Assembly (NCBI RefSeq): GCF_023721755.1 | Contig: NZ_JAMDLH010000013.1 | Span: forward strand, 5,715 to 69,714 | Reading direction: 5' to 3' | DNA: 64,000 bases | DNA from: Pleomorphomonas sp. NRK KF1 | GTDB taxonomy: Bacteria > Pseudomonadota > Alphaproteobacteria > Rhizobiales > Pleomorphomonadaceae | Shown here: piece by piece, positions 18,724 to 27,431 of the stretch | Numbering within the stretch: the stretch's first letter is position 1 | How the letters are laid out: each line of letters starts with the position of its first letter | The notes under the pieces: generated by a model | Databases searched by the model: none | What the model was told of the DNA's origin: nothing | Seen by the model: only the letters and a program-made list of their open reading frames with translations | Program-made: the position numbers and the translations under genes

Positions 18724-20016
18724 TCACTTCACCGCTTCGTCGCCGAGCGTTTCCTTGACGTAGTCGACGAGGATCTTCTGAGCGCCGGCGGCGTCGACTT
18801 CCTTGCGCAGCAGAGCGTCGGTCGCGCGAGCGACGCCTTCAGCCACTGTGCCGAAGCCGGCCGCCTGCTTCAGGAACGTACCGTTCTCGGCGGCGGCGTG
18901 GATCGGAACGAGTTCCGTGAGCTTCTGGAACTCGGGGTCAGCGGCGGCATCCTTGCTGGCGGGAATGTTGCCGATGCGGGCCGCGTAGGAGACCTGCGTC
19001 TCGACCGAGCCGATCTCGAGCAGCGCCTTCTTGGCGAGCTCGACGTTGGCCGAGTCGGCATTGACGGCCCAGGGCGCGGCGAGATTGGCGAGCACGAACT
19101 GGCCGCCTGACTGGCCGGGAACGGTCCAGGTGCCGACCACCTCGGTCACGTCGGGTATCGGGTTCTTGCTCTCGCGACCCCAATCGAAGATGTAGCACCA
19201 GGAGCCACATGTGGTGGCAACGAGCTTGCCAGCCGGGAACTGCTCATACTTGGGAATCACCCAGGGTTCGGGCCCGAGCAGCGGCTGTACCGGCATCAAG
19301 TCCTTGTCGATCAGCGTCTTGTAGACATTGAACACGTCCTTGACGCCCTCGCCGGTGAGGTCGAGCTTGCCGTCGTCGGTGACGATCTGAGGCGTCTTGG
19401 AACCAACGATCAGATGCTGGAAGCCCTCGTCGAAGGCGCCCGATCCCCAGCTGATGCCGGCCGGGAAAAGCAGCCCGTAGGCGCCGGTCTTGGCCTTGAT
19501 CTCCTCGGCGCGGACGAGCAGGTCATCCCAGGTCTTCGGCTGTTCGGTGGAAATGCCGGCCTTATCCAGCACATCCTTGCGATAGTAGATCTCCTGGATG
19601 CCCAGCATGTAGGGCATCACGTAGGTCTCGCCGTCGGGGCTGACCGCCAGCTTCTTGGCGACGTCGTAGAAGTTCTTGTAGCCCTCCCAGGCGTTGATCT
19701 CGGCGGTGATCGGCGCGAGATAGCCGGCTTCGACCATGTCGGCCACGGCGGCCGTCGACGGCATGGAGAACAGGTCCGGACCATTGCCGGCGCCAAGCTC
19801 GGTCAGAAGCTTGGAAAGATAGTCCTTGTCGGGCGCCGGGTATTCGACAACCTCGACCTTGACGCCGAGCTTCTTCTCGATGCGCTCTACCGTCGATTTC
19901 ATCGCGTCGATACCGGCCTGGCCGTGATTGGCCAGACGGAGCGTCTCGGCCTGCACGAGCGTGGACGTGCAGCCAAGCAGGATGGCGCAAAGGCCACCAA
20001 AGACCGTCTTTTTCAA
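18724..20016 (-). CDS. Sugar ABC transporter substrate-binding protein
   Basis: 430 residues of the extracellular solute-binding family 1 (MalE-like). A signal peptide ends near LVQA-ETLRLAN; LLGC inside it resembles a lipobox but lies early, so lipidation is uncertain. Binding-lobe segments include PDLFSMPSTAAVADMVEAGY and GVKDVFNVYKTLIDKDL. The start is TTG at 20016, with GGGAGGA 7 bases upstream; it gives a normal signal peptide (MKKTVFGGL). Upstream in-frame codons would add about 60 arginine-rich residues and are rejected. It is the first gene of the thu-like operon, divergent from the oxidoreductase gene. The ligand is probably a disaccharide or mannoside. Confidence 0.93.
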   Translation of the reverse strand: MKKTVFGGLCAILLGCTSTLVQAETLRLANHGQAGIDAMKSTVERIEKKLGVKVEVVEYPAPDKDYLSKLLTELGAGNGPDLFSMPSTAAVADMVEAGYLAPITAEINAWEGYKNFYDVAKKLAVSPDGETYVMPYMLGIQEIYYRKDVLDKAGISTEQPKTWDDLLVRAEEIKAKTGAYGLLFPAGISWGSGAFDEGFQHLIVGSKTPQIVTDDGKLDLTGEGVKDVFNVYKTLIDKDLMPVQPLLGPEPWVIPKYEQFPAGKLVATTCGSWCYIFDWGRESKNPIPDVTEVVGTWTVPGQSGGQFVLANLAAPWAVNADSANVELAKKALLEIGSVETQVSYAARIGNIPASKDAAADPEFQKLTELVPIHAAAENGTFLKQAAGFGTVAEGVARATDALLRKEVDAAGAQKILVDYVKETLGDEAVK

Positions 20017-20071
20017 CGGACAATCCTCCCATGATGGACGACCCGGCGCCCTCCAGCGTCGGTCGCGAGGA

Positions 20072-20087
20072 GTGTACACGTTTTCGC
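20072..20087. promoter_or_regulatory. Putative LacI-family operator (copy 1)
   Basis: GTGTACACGTTTTCGC has a central CG dyad with 5 of 8 paired positions. It shares GTGTACACGTTT exactly with a second site 110 bases away. Both lie in the divergent promoter region between the binding-protein and oxidoreductase genes, and a LacI-type gene is close by. Confidence 0.5.
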
Positions 20088-20181
20088 AATATCGACAAGT
20101 AACCCTATCCTTTCGTCTGATACCCCTCACAACATACTGAAAAATCCCGATAAAAATCGACTTGTCAGGAAAAATGCGCCC

Positions 20182-20197
20182 GTGTACACGTTTGCAC
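20182..20197. promoter_or_regulatory. Putative LacI-family operator (copy 2)
   Basis: GTGTACACGTTTGCAC is a central-CG dyad with 6 of 8 paired positions, the shape typical of LacI-family operators. It lies about 25 bases before the oxidoreductase start. Spacing to copy 1 would allow looping or independent control of the two divergent units. Confidence 0.55.
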
Positions 20198-20221
20198 AAA
20201 GAGATGCGGGGATTTCACAAA

Positions 20222-21247
20222 ATGATCACGCGGTTGCGGATGGGGGTGATCGGCGCAGGCCTGAAGGCGGCCGAATATGCCGCAAGCTGGGTGGCGATGC
20301 CGGACATCGAGTTCGTCGCGCTAAGCGACACCTCGCCCGCCTCGCTCGACAGGCTGGCGGATATTTGTGAGGCCGCCGGCGCAGCGCGGCCGCAGTGCTT
20401 CTCCGACTATCGAGACATGCTCGCCACCTGCGGCGACAGGCTAGACATCGTCTACGTCTCGACGCCGCACGCCTTCCACGCCGAACAGGCGGTTGCCGTT
20501 GCCGAGCGCGGCATCGATCTGTTTCTCGAAAAGCCGATGGTGACGACCGTTTCCGAAGCCCAGGCGCTGATCGCCGCGCAAAGGCGCGGCAAGGGAACCA
20601 TCGTCACCGCGTTCCAGGGCGGGCTGTCGCCGCTGGTGCTCGATACGCGCAGGCGGTCACTGGCCGGCGAGTTCGGGGAACTGGTCGCCATTTCCGGCAT
20701 GATCTGGGAGAGCTGGGCCAGCAACTACGCCGGCCATTGGAAGCAGAAGCCGGAAATCTCCGGCGGCGGTTTCATGTTCGACACCGGCGCTCACCTGATG
20801 AACACCGTCTGCCTCCTCGCCAACTCCGATTTCGCCAGCGTCGGCGCCTATATGGACAATCGCGGAGCGCCGGTCGACATCGTCACTGCCGTATCCGCCC
20901 GCCTCGCCAACGGCGCTCTGGCGACGCTGACGGCGGCGGGAGAGGGGCCGAAGGGCTGCGCCTCGTTCATCTCGCTTTTCTTCACCAAGGCCATCGTCCG
21001 CATCGACGCCTGGGGCAGCTGGCGCGAGCTTATTCTGGACGGGGCGTCACAGCCACGCGAGACCGCGGAAATCCTCGACAATCCCCTCAAAAGCTTTCTT
21101 GCCATCCGCGCCGGCAGCATGGAGAACACCGGGTCGGTGGAGATGGGGTTGAGATTTGCCCGGTTGTGGGATGCCATAAAGGCGTCGGCACGGGCAAACG
21201 GCGCCCCGGTTCACATCGGCAGAGATGAGGGGCAGGCGGATCGATGA
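20222..21247 (+). CDS. Gfo/Idh/MocA-family oxidoreductase (ThuB-like)
   Basis: 341 residues. The N-terminal NAD(P)-binding motif is GVIGAGLKAAEY (near residues 8-19), and the conserved E-K-P motif is at residues 103-105 (FLEKPMVTTVSEAQ). The C-terminal domain has GGGFMFDTGAHLMNTVCLLA, with the histidine typical of the family. Members oxidise or reduce sugar hydroxyls. Given the ThuA-domain gene and thu-like transporter across the promoter, it may act on 3-keto glycosides. The ATG at 20222 is chosen because it directly precedes the Rossmann strand. Its stop overlaps the LacI gene start by 4 bases. Confidence 0.88.
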   Translation: MITRLRMGVIGAGLKAAEYAASWVAMPDIEFVALSDTSPASLDRLADICEAAGAARPQCFSDYRDMLATCGDRLDIVYVSTPHAFHAEQAVAVAERGIDLFLEKPMVTTVSEAQALIAAQRRGKGTIVTAFQGGLSPLVLDTRRRSLAGEFGELVAISGMIWESWASNYAGHWKQKPEISGGGFMFDTGAHLMNTVCLLANSDFASVGAYMDNRGAPVDIVTAVSARLANGALATLTAAGEGPKGCASFISLFFTKAIVRIDAWGSWRELILDGASQPRETAEILDNPLKSFLAIRAGSMENTGSVEMGLRFARLWDAIKASARANGAPVHIGRDEGQADR

Positions 21248-22233
21248 GCAGGAAGCGCATTACGTCGAAAGAACTCGCGGAACTCGTCGGTGTGTCGTCG
21301 GCGACCATCTCGCGAGCTTTTTCGCCGGATGCCCGCATCGGCGAGGAGACGCGGAGCCGCATTCTGGCGGCGGCGCGCAAATACGGCTACCAGCCGAACG
21401 CCATCGCCCGTTCCCTCAACAATCAGAGATCGCGCCTCGTCGCCGTGGTCGTTAATGCCATCGGCAACCCTTGCGAAGCCGAAGAACAGCAGTTGCTCGT
21501 TCACGCCCTTCAGGCGCGGCAGCTGCTGCCGATCATCCTGTGCTGCGGCGACCATAGCGACCGCTTGCAACTGATGCGCCTCGCCGCCACCTATCAGGTC
21601 GATCATGTGGTGATCTTCTCCGACATGGTGTCGCTGCGCGACGCTGTTGACATCTTTCCCACCACCAAGCCGATCATCGTTTCCTTCGAGCCGCTCGACA
21701 ACGAGGATGTCTCGGCCATTCGTATCGACGGTTCGGCGGCAGTGGACGAGATCGTCGACAGGCTGACGACCAACGGCAAAAGCCGTTTCACCTATCTCTC
21801 CGGCACCAGCTCGAGCTGGATCGACAAGCTCCGGCGCAAGTGGTTCGCCGACGCACTCGCGCGGCGCGGCCTCGCCTTCGTGGCCGACGCCACCGGCACC
21901 TACTCCTACGACAGCGGCTTCAAGGAAGCCGTGCCGCTGGTCCACCGCTTCAAGACCGACGCCATCATCTGCGGCAACGACGTGATGGCGATCGGCGCCC
22001 GCGACGCCGTGAAACGCGTGCTGGGCAAGTCGGTGCCGGAGGATGTTGCCGTCGTCGGGCAGGATGGCATTGCCATGGCGGCGTGGGATTGCAACGACCT
22101 CACCACGCTCAGTCTCGACCATGTCGCCTTCATCAACGCCGTGGTGGAGCTCATCGAACGACATCAGGCCGGGGACGACAAACCCGATACCATCACGCTC
22201 ACCTGCTCGACCCGATGGGGTGCGACGGCCTGA
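21244..22233 (+). CDS. LacI-family transcriptional regulator
   Basis: 329 residues. The N-terminal helix-turn-helix spans residues 4-25 (ITSKELAELVGVSSATISRA) and is followed by the hinge helix (YGYQPNAIARSLNNQRS). The rest is a periplasmic-binding-protein-like effector domain ending VAVVGQDGIAMAAWDCNDLT. It is translationally coupled to the oxidoreductase gene and sits upstream of the mannosidase gene. Its likely targets are the paired central-CG sites in the divergent promoter region; in rhizobia the equivalent regulator, ThuR, is also LacI-type. Confidence 0.93.
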   Translation: MSRKRITSKELAELVGVSSATISRAFSPDARIGEETRSRILAAARKYGYQPNAIARSLNNQRSRLVAVVVNAIGNPCEAEEQQLLVHALQARQLLPIILCCGDHSDRLQLMRLAATYQVDHVVIFSDMVSLRDAVDIFPTTKPIIVSFEPLDNEDVSAIRIDGSAAVDEIVDRLTTNGKSRFTYLSGTSSSWIDKLRRKWFADALARRGLAFVADATGTYSYDSGFKEAVPLVHRFKTDAIICGNDVMAIGARDAVKRVLGKSVPEDVAVVGQDGIAMAAWDCNDLTTLSLDHVAFINAVVELIERHQAGDDKPDTITLTCSTRWGATA

Positions 22234-22311
22234 CGCGTCTCGACCACCCTTTCCTCCTCCCGACCGCCTTCCAAAGGACAGTCGTCCACCCTCACCGACT
22301 GGAAATCAGAC

Positions 22312-25300
22312 ATGCGTCCCTACCGCGACCGCCAGAGAAGCCTGGAACAGCTTTCCCATCACATCGCTACCTGGATGGACGAGCTGGAGGCATTCGAGCT
22401 GAAGGCTCGCCGACATCTCGGTCCATTCCTGGAAATCGGCCCTGACGGCGCGCGGCGACAGGTCGCCATCGGTGAGGGATGGGGCGACCGCCACGGCATC
22501 CATCGCTTCGAACTCGACGAGCCGGTGACGCTGCCGGAAGGGCCGGGCGTCGAACTCCGCTTCGACTTCGGCGGTGAGTCCCTGGTACGCCTCGTCGGCA
22601 GCGACGGAGCCCTCATCGACAGCTTCTCCGCCAATCCGCGCCATCGCCGGTTCGACGCGCCGCGCGGCGTTCCTTTCCGCATCGTGGTGGAGGCCGCCGC
22701 CCGTACGCTGTTCGGTATCCCCAATCGGGAGCCGCGCCTCGGCATGGCCGAAATCTACGAGTACTACCCGGAAGTTCGCCATTTGCGCCGCCAGCTCGCG
22801 ACACTGAGAGCGACGGCCGATGCCGTTGACGACAAGGAGTTGGCGCGGTCGCTATTCGAAGCGGCCTCTGTCGTCGTTTCGGGGTTGCGCTTGCCGACAG
22901 TGACCTCCGAAATCGGGCCGCGCCTCGCCGATCGCGCCTGGGCACGCGACATCTGGGAACGCAGTTTCGAGCCGTCATCCGAGCCGGTACCACTGTCCGA
23001 CGAGGTCATCGCTTCTGTGATGGAGGCCAGCCGCCGGTTCGACGAGCTCGTCGCCGAGCTACGCACCGCCTATCCCAAGCAGGGCAATGTGCTGGTCAGC
23101 GGCCATGCCCACATCGATTACGCCTGGCTGTGGCCGCAGCCGGAAACCGTGCGCAAGATCGTCCGCACCTTTTCGAGCGTCAACTCACTGATGAAGCGCC
23201 ACCCGGATTTCCGCTTCCTGCAGTCGTCGTCGATTTTCTATGCCCATATCGAAGAGGAAGACCCTGCCCTTTTCGAGCAAGTCCGTCGCTGGGTCGCCGA
23301 AGGGCGATGGGAACCGATCGGCGGCATGCTGATCGAGTGCGACACCAACATGCCCTCGGCGGAAGCCTTCCTGCGCCAGTTCGTGATGGGACAGGGCTAT
23401 TTCCTGAAGCATTTCGGGCGCATCAGCCAGGTGGCATGGCTGCCGGATACCTTCGGTTTCACCGGCGCCATGCCGCAGATCATGCGCCACGCCGGCATCG
23501 AGGCGCTGGTGACCATCAAGGTGACCTGGAACGAGACCAATCGGCTGACCGACAACCTGTTCCGCTGGCAGGGCAACGACGGCTCACGGGTGTTCGTGCA
23601 CACGTTCGACGCCTCGGCGCATGAAGGCTACAATATGACCATCTCGCCGCCCGCCCTCCTGGAGGTCTGGCGCAACCATGGCGGCAAGGACCTGTCCGAT
23701 ACCGTCATCGCCTCCTACGGCTGGGGTGACGGCGGCGGCGGACCGGATCCCGATCAGATCGAATCCCTACCGCTTCTCAACACCATGCCGGCGATCCCGA
23801 CCGTCAGCCACGGCGCCCTGGAACCGCATGTGCTCGGCTTGGCCAAGAGCCTTGAAAACAGCGCGCTGCCAACATGGCGGGGCGAACTCTACCTCGAATA
23901 CCATCGCGCAACGCTGACGACGCAGGCGCGGGTCAAGCAGCTCAACCGGCGAGCCGAAGCCGGCCTTGTCGCCGCCGAGGCGCTGTCGGTGATCGATGCG
24001 CTCGATGGCGGAGCGCCTGAGATGCCCGACCTCACCTCCGATTGGACGCTGCTGTTGCGCAACCAGTTCCACGACATCCTGCCGGGTTCATCGGTCCGTG
24101 AGGTCTACGAGCAGACCGAAAAGGAGCTTTCCGGCGTGGTTTACCATGCCACGGCCATCGGCCATCAGCGCCTCGCCGCGATCGCTGCCCGACGCTCGGG
24201 CCCCTGCGATGGCGTGCTTCTCGCCAATATCTCGGGCTCGGCCAAGACGGCGCTACAACTCGAAAGCCGGGATCCTCTGCCCGCCGGGTTCAAGCCGCAA
24301 CGGATCGAAGGCGGCTATGTCGCGGCCATCGATCGCCCGGTTGCCCCTCTGTCGCTCGCCTTCATGGGAACAGCCGGCACACGCACCGTCACGACGGATG
24401 GCAACGTGATGGAGAACGACTTCGTCAGAGTGACACTCGACGAGTTCGGCCGCCTCGCAAGCCTCTTCGACAAGCGATGCAGCCGTGAACTGCTCGACGG
24501 CCCCGGCAACCGGCTGATGCTCTATCGCAACGATCTGCCGCGCCAGTACGATGCCTGGGATATCGAAGCCGGATTCGAGCTCGGCGAGGAGGAATGGCTG
24601 TCGGTCGAGAGTCGCCGGGTGACGGCGGAGGGGCCGCATCTCGCCGAAGTCGAGATCGTTCGCCGGCATTCGGCCAGTACCATCCGCCAGCGGCTGCGCC
24701 TCTGGGCCAACAGCCCGCGCCTTGAGGTCGTGACCGATCTCGACTGGCACGATCGCCGCACCTATTTGCGCGCCACCTTCCCAGTAACCGTTCTGGCCGA
24801 GGAAGCGGTGTTCGACCAGGCGATCGGCGTCACCCGCCGGCCAACTCATGACAATACCACCTGGCAGCGCGCCCAGTTCGAGGCCTGCGGCCACCGCTTC
24901 GCCTCGCTGTCCGAAACTGACTGGGGAGCAGCGCTGCTGTCGGCCGACAAATACGGCTTCTCGGCCAAGGGCAACCTGTTGACGCTGAGCCTCATCCGCG
25001 GGCCGATGTACCCGGACATGCTGGCCGACGAGGGGCGTCACCATTTCGTCTATGCGATTCTGCCGCACGACGGCCGCTGGTGGAGCGAAGCGGTGCAAGC
25101 CGAGGCCGATTGTCTCGCCACACCGCCTATCTTCGTCAGCGCACGTTCCGATACCGACTACGACATCGCGCCGATCGGCCTTTCCGGTCAGCAGGTGCGT
25201 TTGCATGCGCTGAAGCCGGCCGAGGTTGGAGAGGGCTACGTGGTGCGCCTGTCGGAAGCGGCCGGACGGCGCGGAGCCTTCTCGCTCGCCTTGCCAGAAG

Positions 25301-25398
25301 GCAGGGTCGCAACGCCCGTCGATGCGCTCGAGCGAAATCTGGAGGAGGGAGATGGCGCGCTCGCGCGTCCGTTCGGTCTCGCCAGCTATCGGTTCTAG
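22312..25398 (+). CDS. GH38 alpha-mannosidase (cytoplasmic)
   Basis: 1028 residues, normal for bacterial GH38. After an N-terminal beta region, the catalytic domain begins at GHAHIDYAWLWPQPET, with zinc ligands H267 and D269. The nucleophile is D379 in WLPDTFGFTGAMPQ. A further zinc-region histidine is in LLRNQFHDILPGSS, and the C-terminal beta-sandwich domains fill the rest (LRLWANSPRLEVVTDLDWHD). There is no signal peptide, so it cleaves imported mannosides in the cytoplasm. It follows the LacI gene by 78 bases on the same strand. A second, clearly related GH38 gene lies near 47-50 kb. Confidence 0.95.
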   Translation: MRPYRDRQRSLEQLSHHIATWMDELEAFELKARRHLGPFLEIGPDGARRQVAIGEGWGDRHGIHRFELDEPVTLPEGPGVELRFDFGGESLVRLVGSDGALIDSFSANPRHRRFDAPRGVPFRIVVEAAARTLFGIPNREPRLGMAEIYEYYPEVRHLRRQLATLRATADAVDDKELARSLFEAASVVVSGLRLPTVTSEIGPRLADRAWARDIWERSFEPSSEPVPLSDEVIASVMEASRRFDELVAELRTAYPKQGNVLVSGHAHIDYAWLWPQPETVRKIVRTFSSVNSLMKRHPDFRFLQSSSIFYAHIEEEDPALFEQVRRWVAEGRWEPIGGMLIECDTNMPSAEAFLRQFVMGQGYFLKHFGRISQVAWLPDTFGFTGAMPQIMRHAGIEALVTIKVTWNETNRLTDNLFRWQGNDGSRVFVHTFDASAHEGYNMTISPPALLEVWRNHGGKDLSDTVIASYGWGDGGGGPDPDQIESLPLLNTMPAIPTVSHGALEPHVLGLAKSLENSALPTWRGELYLEYHRATLTTQARVKQLNRRAEAGLVAAEALSVIDALDGGAPEMPDLTSDWTLLLRNQFHDILPGSSVREVYEQTEKELSGVVYHATAIGHQRLAAIAARRSGPCDGVLLANISGSAKTALQLESRDPLPAGFKPQRIEGGYVAAIDRPVAPLSLAFMGTAGTRTVTTDGNVMENDFVRVTLDEFGRLASLFDKRCSRELLDGPGNRLMLYRNDLPRQYDAWDIEAGFELGEEEWLSVESRRVTAEGPHLAEVEIVRRHSASTIRQRLRLWANSPRLEVVTDLDWHDRRTYLRATFPVTVLAEEAVFDQAIGVTRRPTHDNTTWQRAQFEACGHRFASLSETDWGAALLSADKYGFSAKGNLLTLSLIRGPMYPDMLADEGRHHFVYAILPHDGRWWSEAVQAEADCLATPPIFVSARSDTDYDIAPIGLSGQQVRLHALKPAEVGEGYVVRLSEAAGRRGAFSLALPEGRVATPVDALERNLEEGDGALARPFGLASYRF

Positions 25399-25416
25399 CC
25401 GCCCACGATCGTGCCC

Positions 25417-25437
25417 GCGCGTCGACTGCCGACGCGC
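25417..25437. terminator. Bidirectional hairpin between convergent genes
   Basis: GCGCGTCG (25417-25424) and CGACGCGC (25430-25437) form a perfect 8-base stem with a 5-base loop, between the stops of the mannosidase gene and the GntR gene. There is no strong T-tract. Confidence 0.55.
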
Positions 25438-25443
25438 TGGCGC

Positions 25444-26181
25444 CTACACCTGAATGACGAAGTTGACCCGATTGCTGGGCGTCAGGAGCAGCGAGCGCTG
25501 TAGCGGGGTGCCCGCGTCGTCGAACACGATCTTCTCGACCTCGAACAGCGGCTCGCCGCTGCGGCAATGAAGATGTTCGCGCTCGTCGGGGCCAGCGAGG
25601 CGCACGTTGATCACCCGGCGGGCGTGCCGGACCTCGCGGCCATAGCGGATCTTGAGCAACTTGTAGATCGAGCTGGCGCCGGCAATTTCATCGGCAAGGC
25701 CGGGAAACAGCGCCAGCGGAAAGTCCGAGATCTCGATGGTCATCGGCGCTTCGGCCGCCATGATCAACCGCCGGATGGTCAGGATCGGCGCCCCCTTTGA
25801 GATCGCGAGCTTCTGGGCAAGGGCGCTGTCGGCAACACCCTCCGTGACCCCGAGAAGCACCTTGCTGACCTTGTAGCCCCGCAGCGAGTAGGTCTCCGAA
25901 AAGCCGGCGAGGTCGACGAGGCTGGTCTCCATGCGACGGAAGGACACGAAGGTGCCCTTGCCGTGCCGCTTTTCCAAGAGGCCTTCCTCTTGCAGCTCGC
26001 TGATCGCCCGCCGCACGGTAATGCGGCTCACTGCATACTGCTCGCAGAGCTGCGTCTCGGTCGGCACCGGCTCGCCGGGCGCATAGCGCCCGCTCCGGAT
26101 CGCCTCCGTCAGGCTGTTCTTGAGCTGGAGATACAGCGGCGAGACATCCTGCCTCGCGAGACCGTCGGCGGACTGGGACAA
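25444..26181 (-). CDS. GntR-family regulator (HutC/FrlR subfamily)
   Basis: About 245 residues. The winged-helix domain starts at PLYLQLKNSLTEAIRSG and has the recognition helix region CEQYAVSRITVRRAISELQ, then the wing KRHGKGTFV. The C-terminal UTRA ligand domain ends LLLTPSNRVNF. The start is uncertain: TTG at 26181 gives the normal length, while an ATG at 26331 would add 50 untypical residues and run into the divergent promoter. It is divergent from the fructosamine genes, so it probably represses them in response to a phosphorylated Amadori sugar, as FrlR does in Bacillus. Confidence 0.88.
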   Translation of the reverse strand: MSQSADGLARQDVSPLYLQLKNSLTEAIRSGRYAPGEPVPTETQLCEQYAVSRITVRRAISELQEEGLLEKRHGKGTFVSFRRMETSLVDLAGFSETYSLRGYKVSKVLLGVTEGVADSALAQKLAISKGAPILTIRRLIMAAEAPMTIEISDFPLALFPGLADEIAGASSIYKLLKIRYGREVRHARRVINVRLAGPDEREHLHCRSGEPLFEVEKIVFDDAGTPLQRSLLLTPSNRVNFVIQV

Positions 26182-26340
26182 GACGAGTGTTTCTCCCCGG
26201 CTACGGATTGCAATACGGGTGACCGTGCCACAGAACACCTGCCGAGTCACCGCCTCCACGTCGAGCCATGGGCTCTTGCGCTTGCTGACACTCCACCTTG
26301 AAAACGCCGTTGACAGACATCGACCAGCCATATTAGCGTA

Positions 26341-26352
26341 TATGACGTCATA
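26341..26352. promoter_or_regulatory. Putative GntR operator upstream of frlB-like gene
   Basis: TATGACGTCATA is a perfect 12-base palindrome, 22 bases before the deglycase start, followed closely by a partial repeat (GGACGTTAT). Its place between the GntR gene and its presumed target suggests autoregulation and repression. Confidence 0.55.
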
Positions 26353-26374
26353 GGACGTTATCAAGGAATCAATC

Positions 26375-27352
26375 ATGACGGAAGTGGTGAAGAACGTCGA
26401 GGCGGCGGTGAAGGCAGCGGCCGCCCGCGAAGCGGTGACGGACATCTTCTTCGTGGCCTGCGGCGGCTCCAACGCCCTGCTCATGTCCGGCCATTACGCG
26501 GTCGAACGCGAGGCCGAGAAGATCGCCAGCTTCTCCTACAGCTCGGCCGAGTTCCTGGCCCGTGCGCCCAAGCGCCTCGGGAAGAGTTCGGTCGTCATTC
26601 TCTGCTCGCATTCGGGCAACACGCCGGAGACGGTGGCCGCCGCGAAATACGCCCGCAAGGCCGGCGCGCTGACCATCTCGTTCACCAATCTCGAGAACTC
26701 GCCGCTCGATCAGGCGTCCGAAGCGACCATCCTCTACCAGTACAATCCGTTGGCCGTGTCCGAAGACCACGCAGCGCCGATGCTGATGCGCCTCGTCTTC
26801 GGCATCCTGGCCGCCCGCGAGGGCAACGGCAAGCTCGCCAAGGTCGAGAAGGCGCTGGGCGGCATGGCGACGACCATCGAGAATGTCATCGCACGCCACA
26901 AGCCATCGATCGCCGCCTGGGCCGAGAGCTACAAGCGCGAGCCGGTGATCTACACCATGGGTTCAGGCGCCAACTGGGGTTCAGCCTATTCCTTCGCCAT
27001 CTGCATCCTGCAGGAAATGCAATGGGTGCATTCGGCGGCGATCCACGCCGGCGAATACTTCCACGGCCCCTTCGAGGTAACCGACTTCGACGTGCCCTTC
27101 ATCATCCTCAAGGGCCTTGGCAATGCTCGCAAGATGGATGAGCGAGCAGTCGCCTTCGCCGAGAAGTACTCCAAGCGCCTGCTCGTGCTCGACGCCGCCG
27201 AGTTCGGCCTTGAGGCACAGGCCGGCGACGCCGCCGAATATCTGACGCCGATGCTGTTCACGGCGCTGCTGCGCGCCTATGCGGTGGCGCTCGCCGACAG
27301 CCGGGGCCACCCGTTGACCGTTCGCCGCTACATGTGGCGCATGGAATACTGA
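26375..27352 (+). CDS. frlB: SIS-domain sugar deglycase (fructosamine-6-phosphate deglycase, FrlB-like)
   Basis: 325 residues with two SIS domains: FFVACGGSNALLMSG and VVILCSHSGNTPETVAAAKY in the first, VIYTMGSGANWGSAYSFAIC in the second. The C-terminus HPLTVRRYMWRMEY and the segment HAGEYFHGPFEVTD match the FrlB/GlmS-isomerase-like group that splits fructoselysine 6-phosphate into glucose 6-phosphate and the amino acid. The PfkB kinase next to it supplies the phosphorylated substrate. Which amino acid is carried (lysine, glutamine or another) cannot be read. An alternative is another aldose/ketose amine isomerase. Confidence 0.85.
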   Translation: MTEVVKNVEAAVKAAAAREAVTDIFFVACGGSNALLMSGHYAVEREAEKIASFSYSSAEFLARAPKRLGKSSVVILCSHSGNTPETVAAAKYARKAGALTISFTNLENSPLDQASEATILYQYNPLAVSEDHAAPMLMRLVFGILAAREGNGKLAKVEKALGGMATTIENVIARHKPSIAAWAESYKREPVIYTMGSGANWGSAYSFAICILQEMQWVHSAAIHAGEYFHGPFEVTDFDVPFIILKGLGNARKMDERAVAFAEKYSKRLLVLDAAEFGLEAQAGDAAEYLTPMLFTALLRAYAVALADSRGHPLTVRRYMWRMEY

Positions 27353-27360
27353 TAGTTTGC

Positions 27361-27384
27361 CGCGGGGCGGATTGCCGCCCCGCG
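27361..27384 (+). repeat. GC-rich hairpin between frlB- and frlD-like genes
   Basis: CGCGGGGCGG (27361-27370) and CCGCCCCGCG (27375-27384) form a perfect 10-base stem with an ATTG loop, 8 bases after the frlB stop. There is no T-tract, so it may tune expression of the kinase gene rather than end the transcript. Confidence 0.6.
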
Positions 27385-27431
27385 CATGCTTCCTGTGTGG
27401 CGTGGCCGTGCCGCGACGGCCGAAAGGATGA

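Noticed and set aside
27361-27384. Rho-independent terminator inside the fructosamine operon
   Set aside because: The stem is perfect but no T-tract follows and the next gene is functionally linked, so it is kept as a hairpin rather than a terminator.
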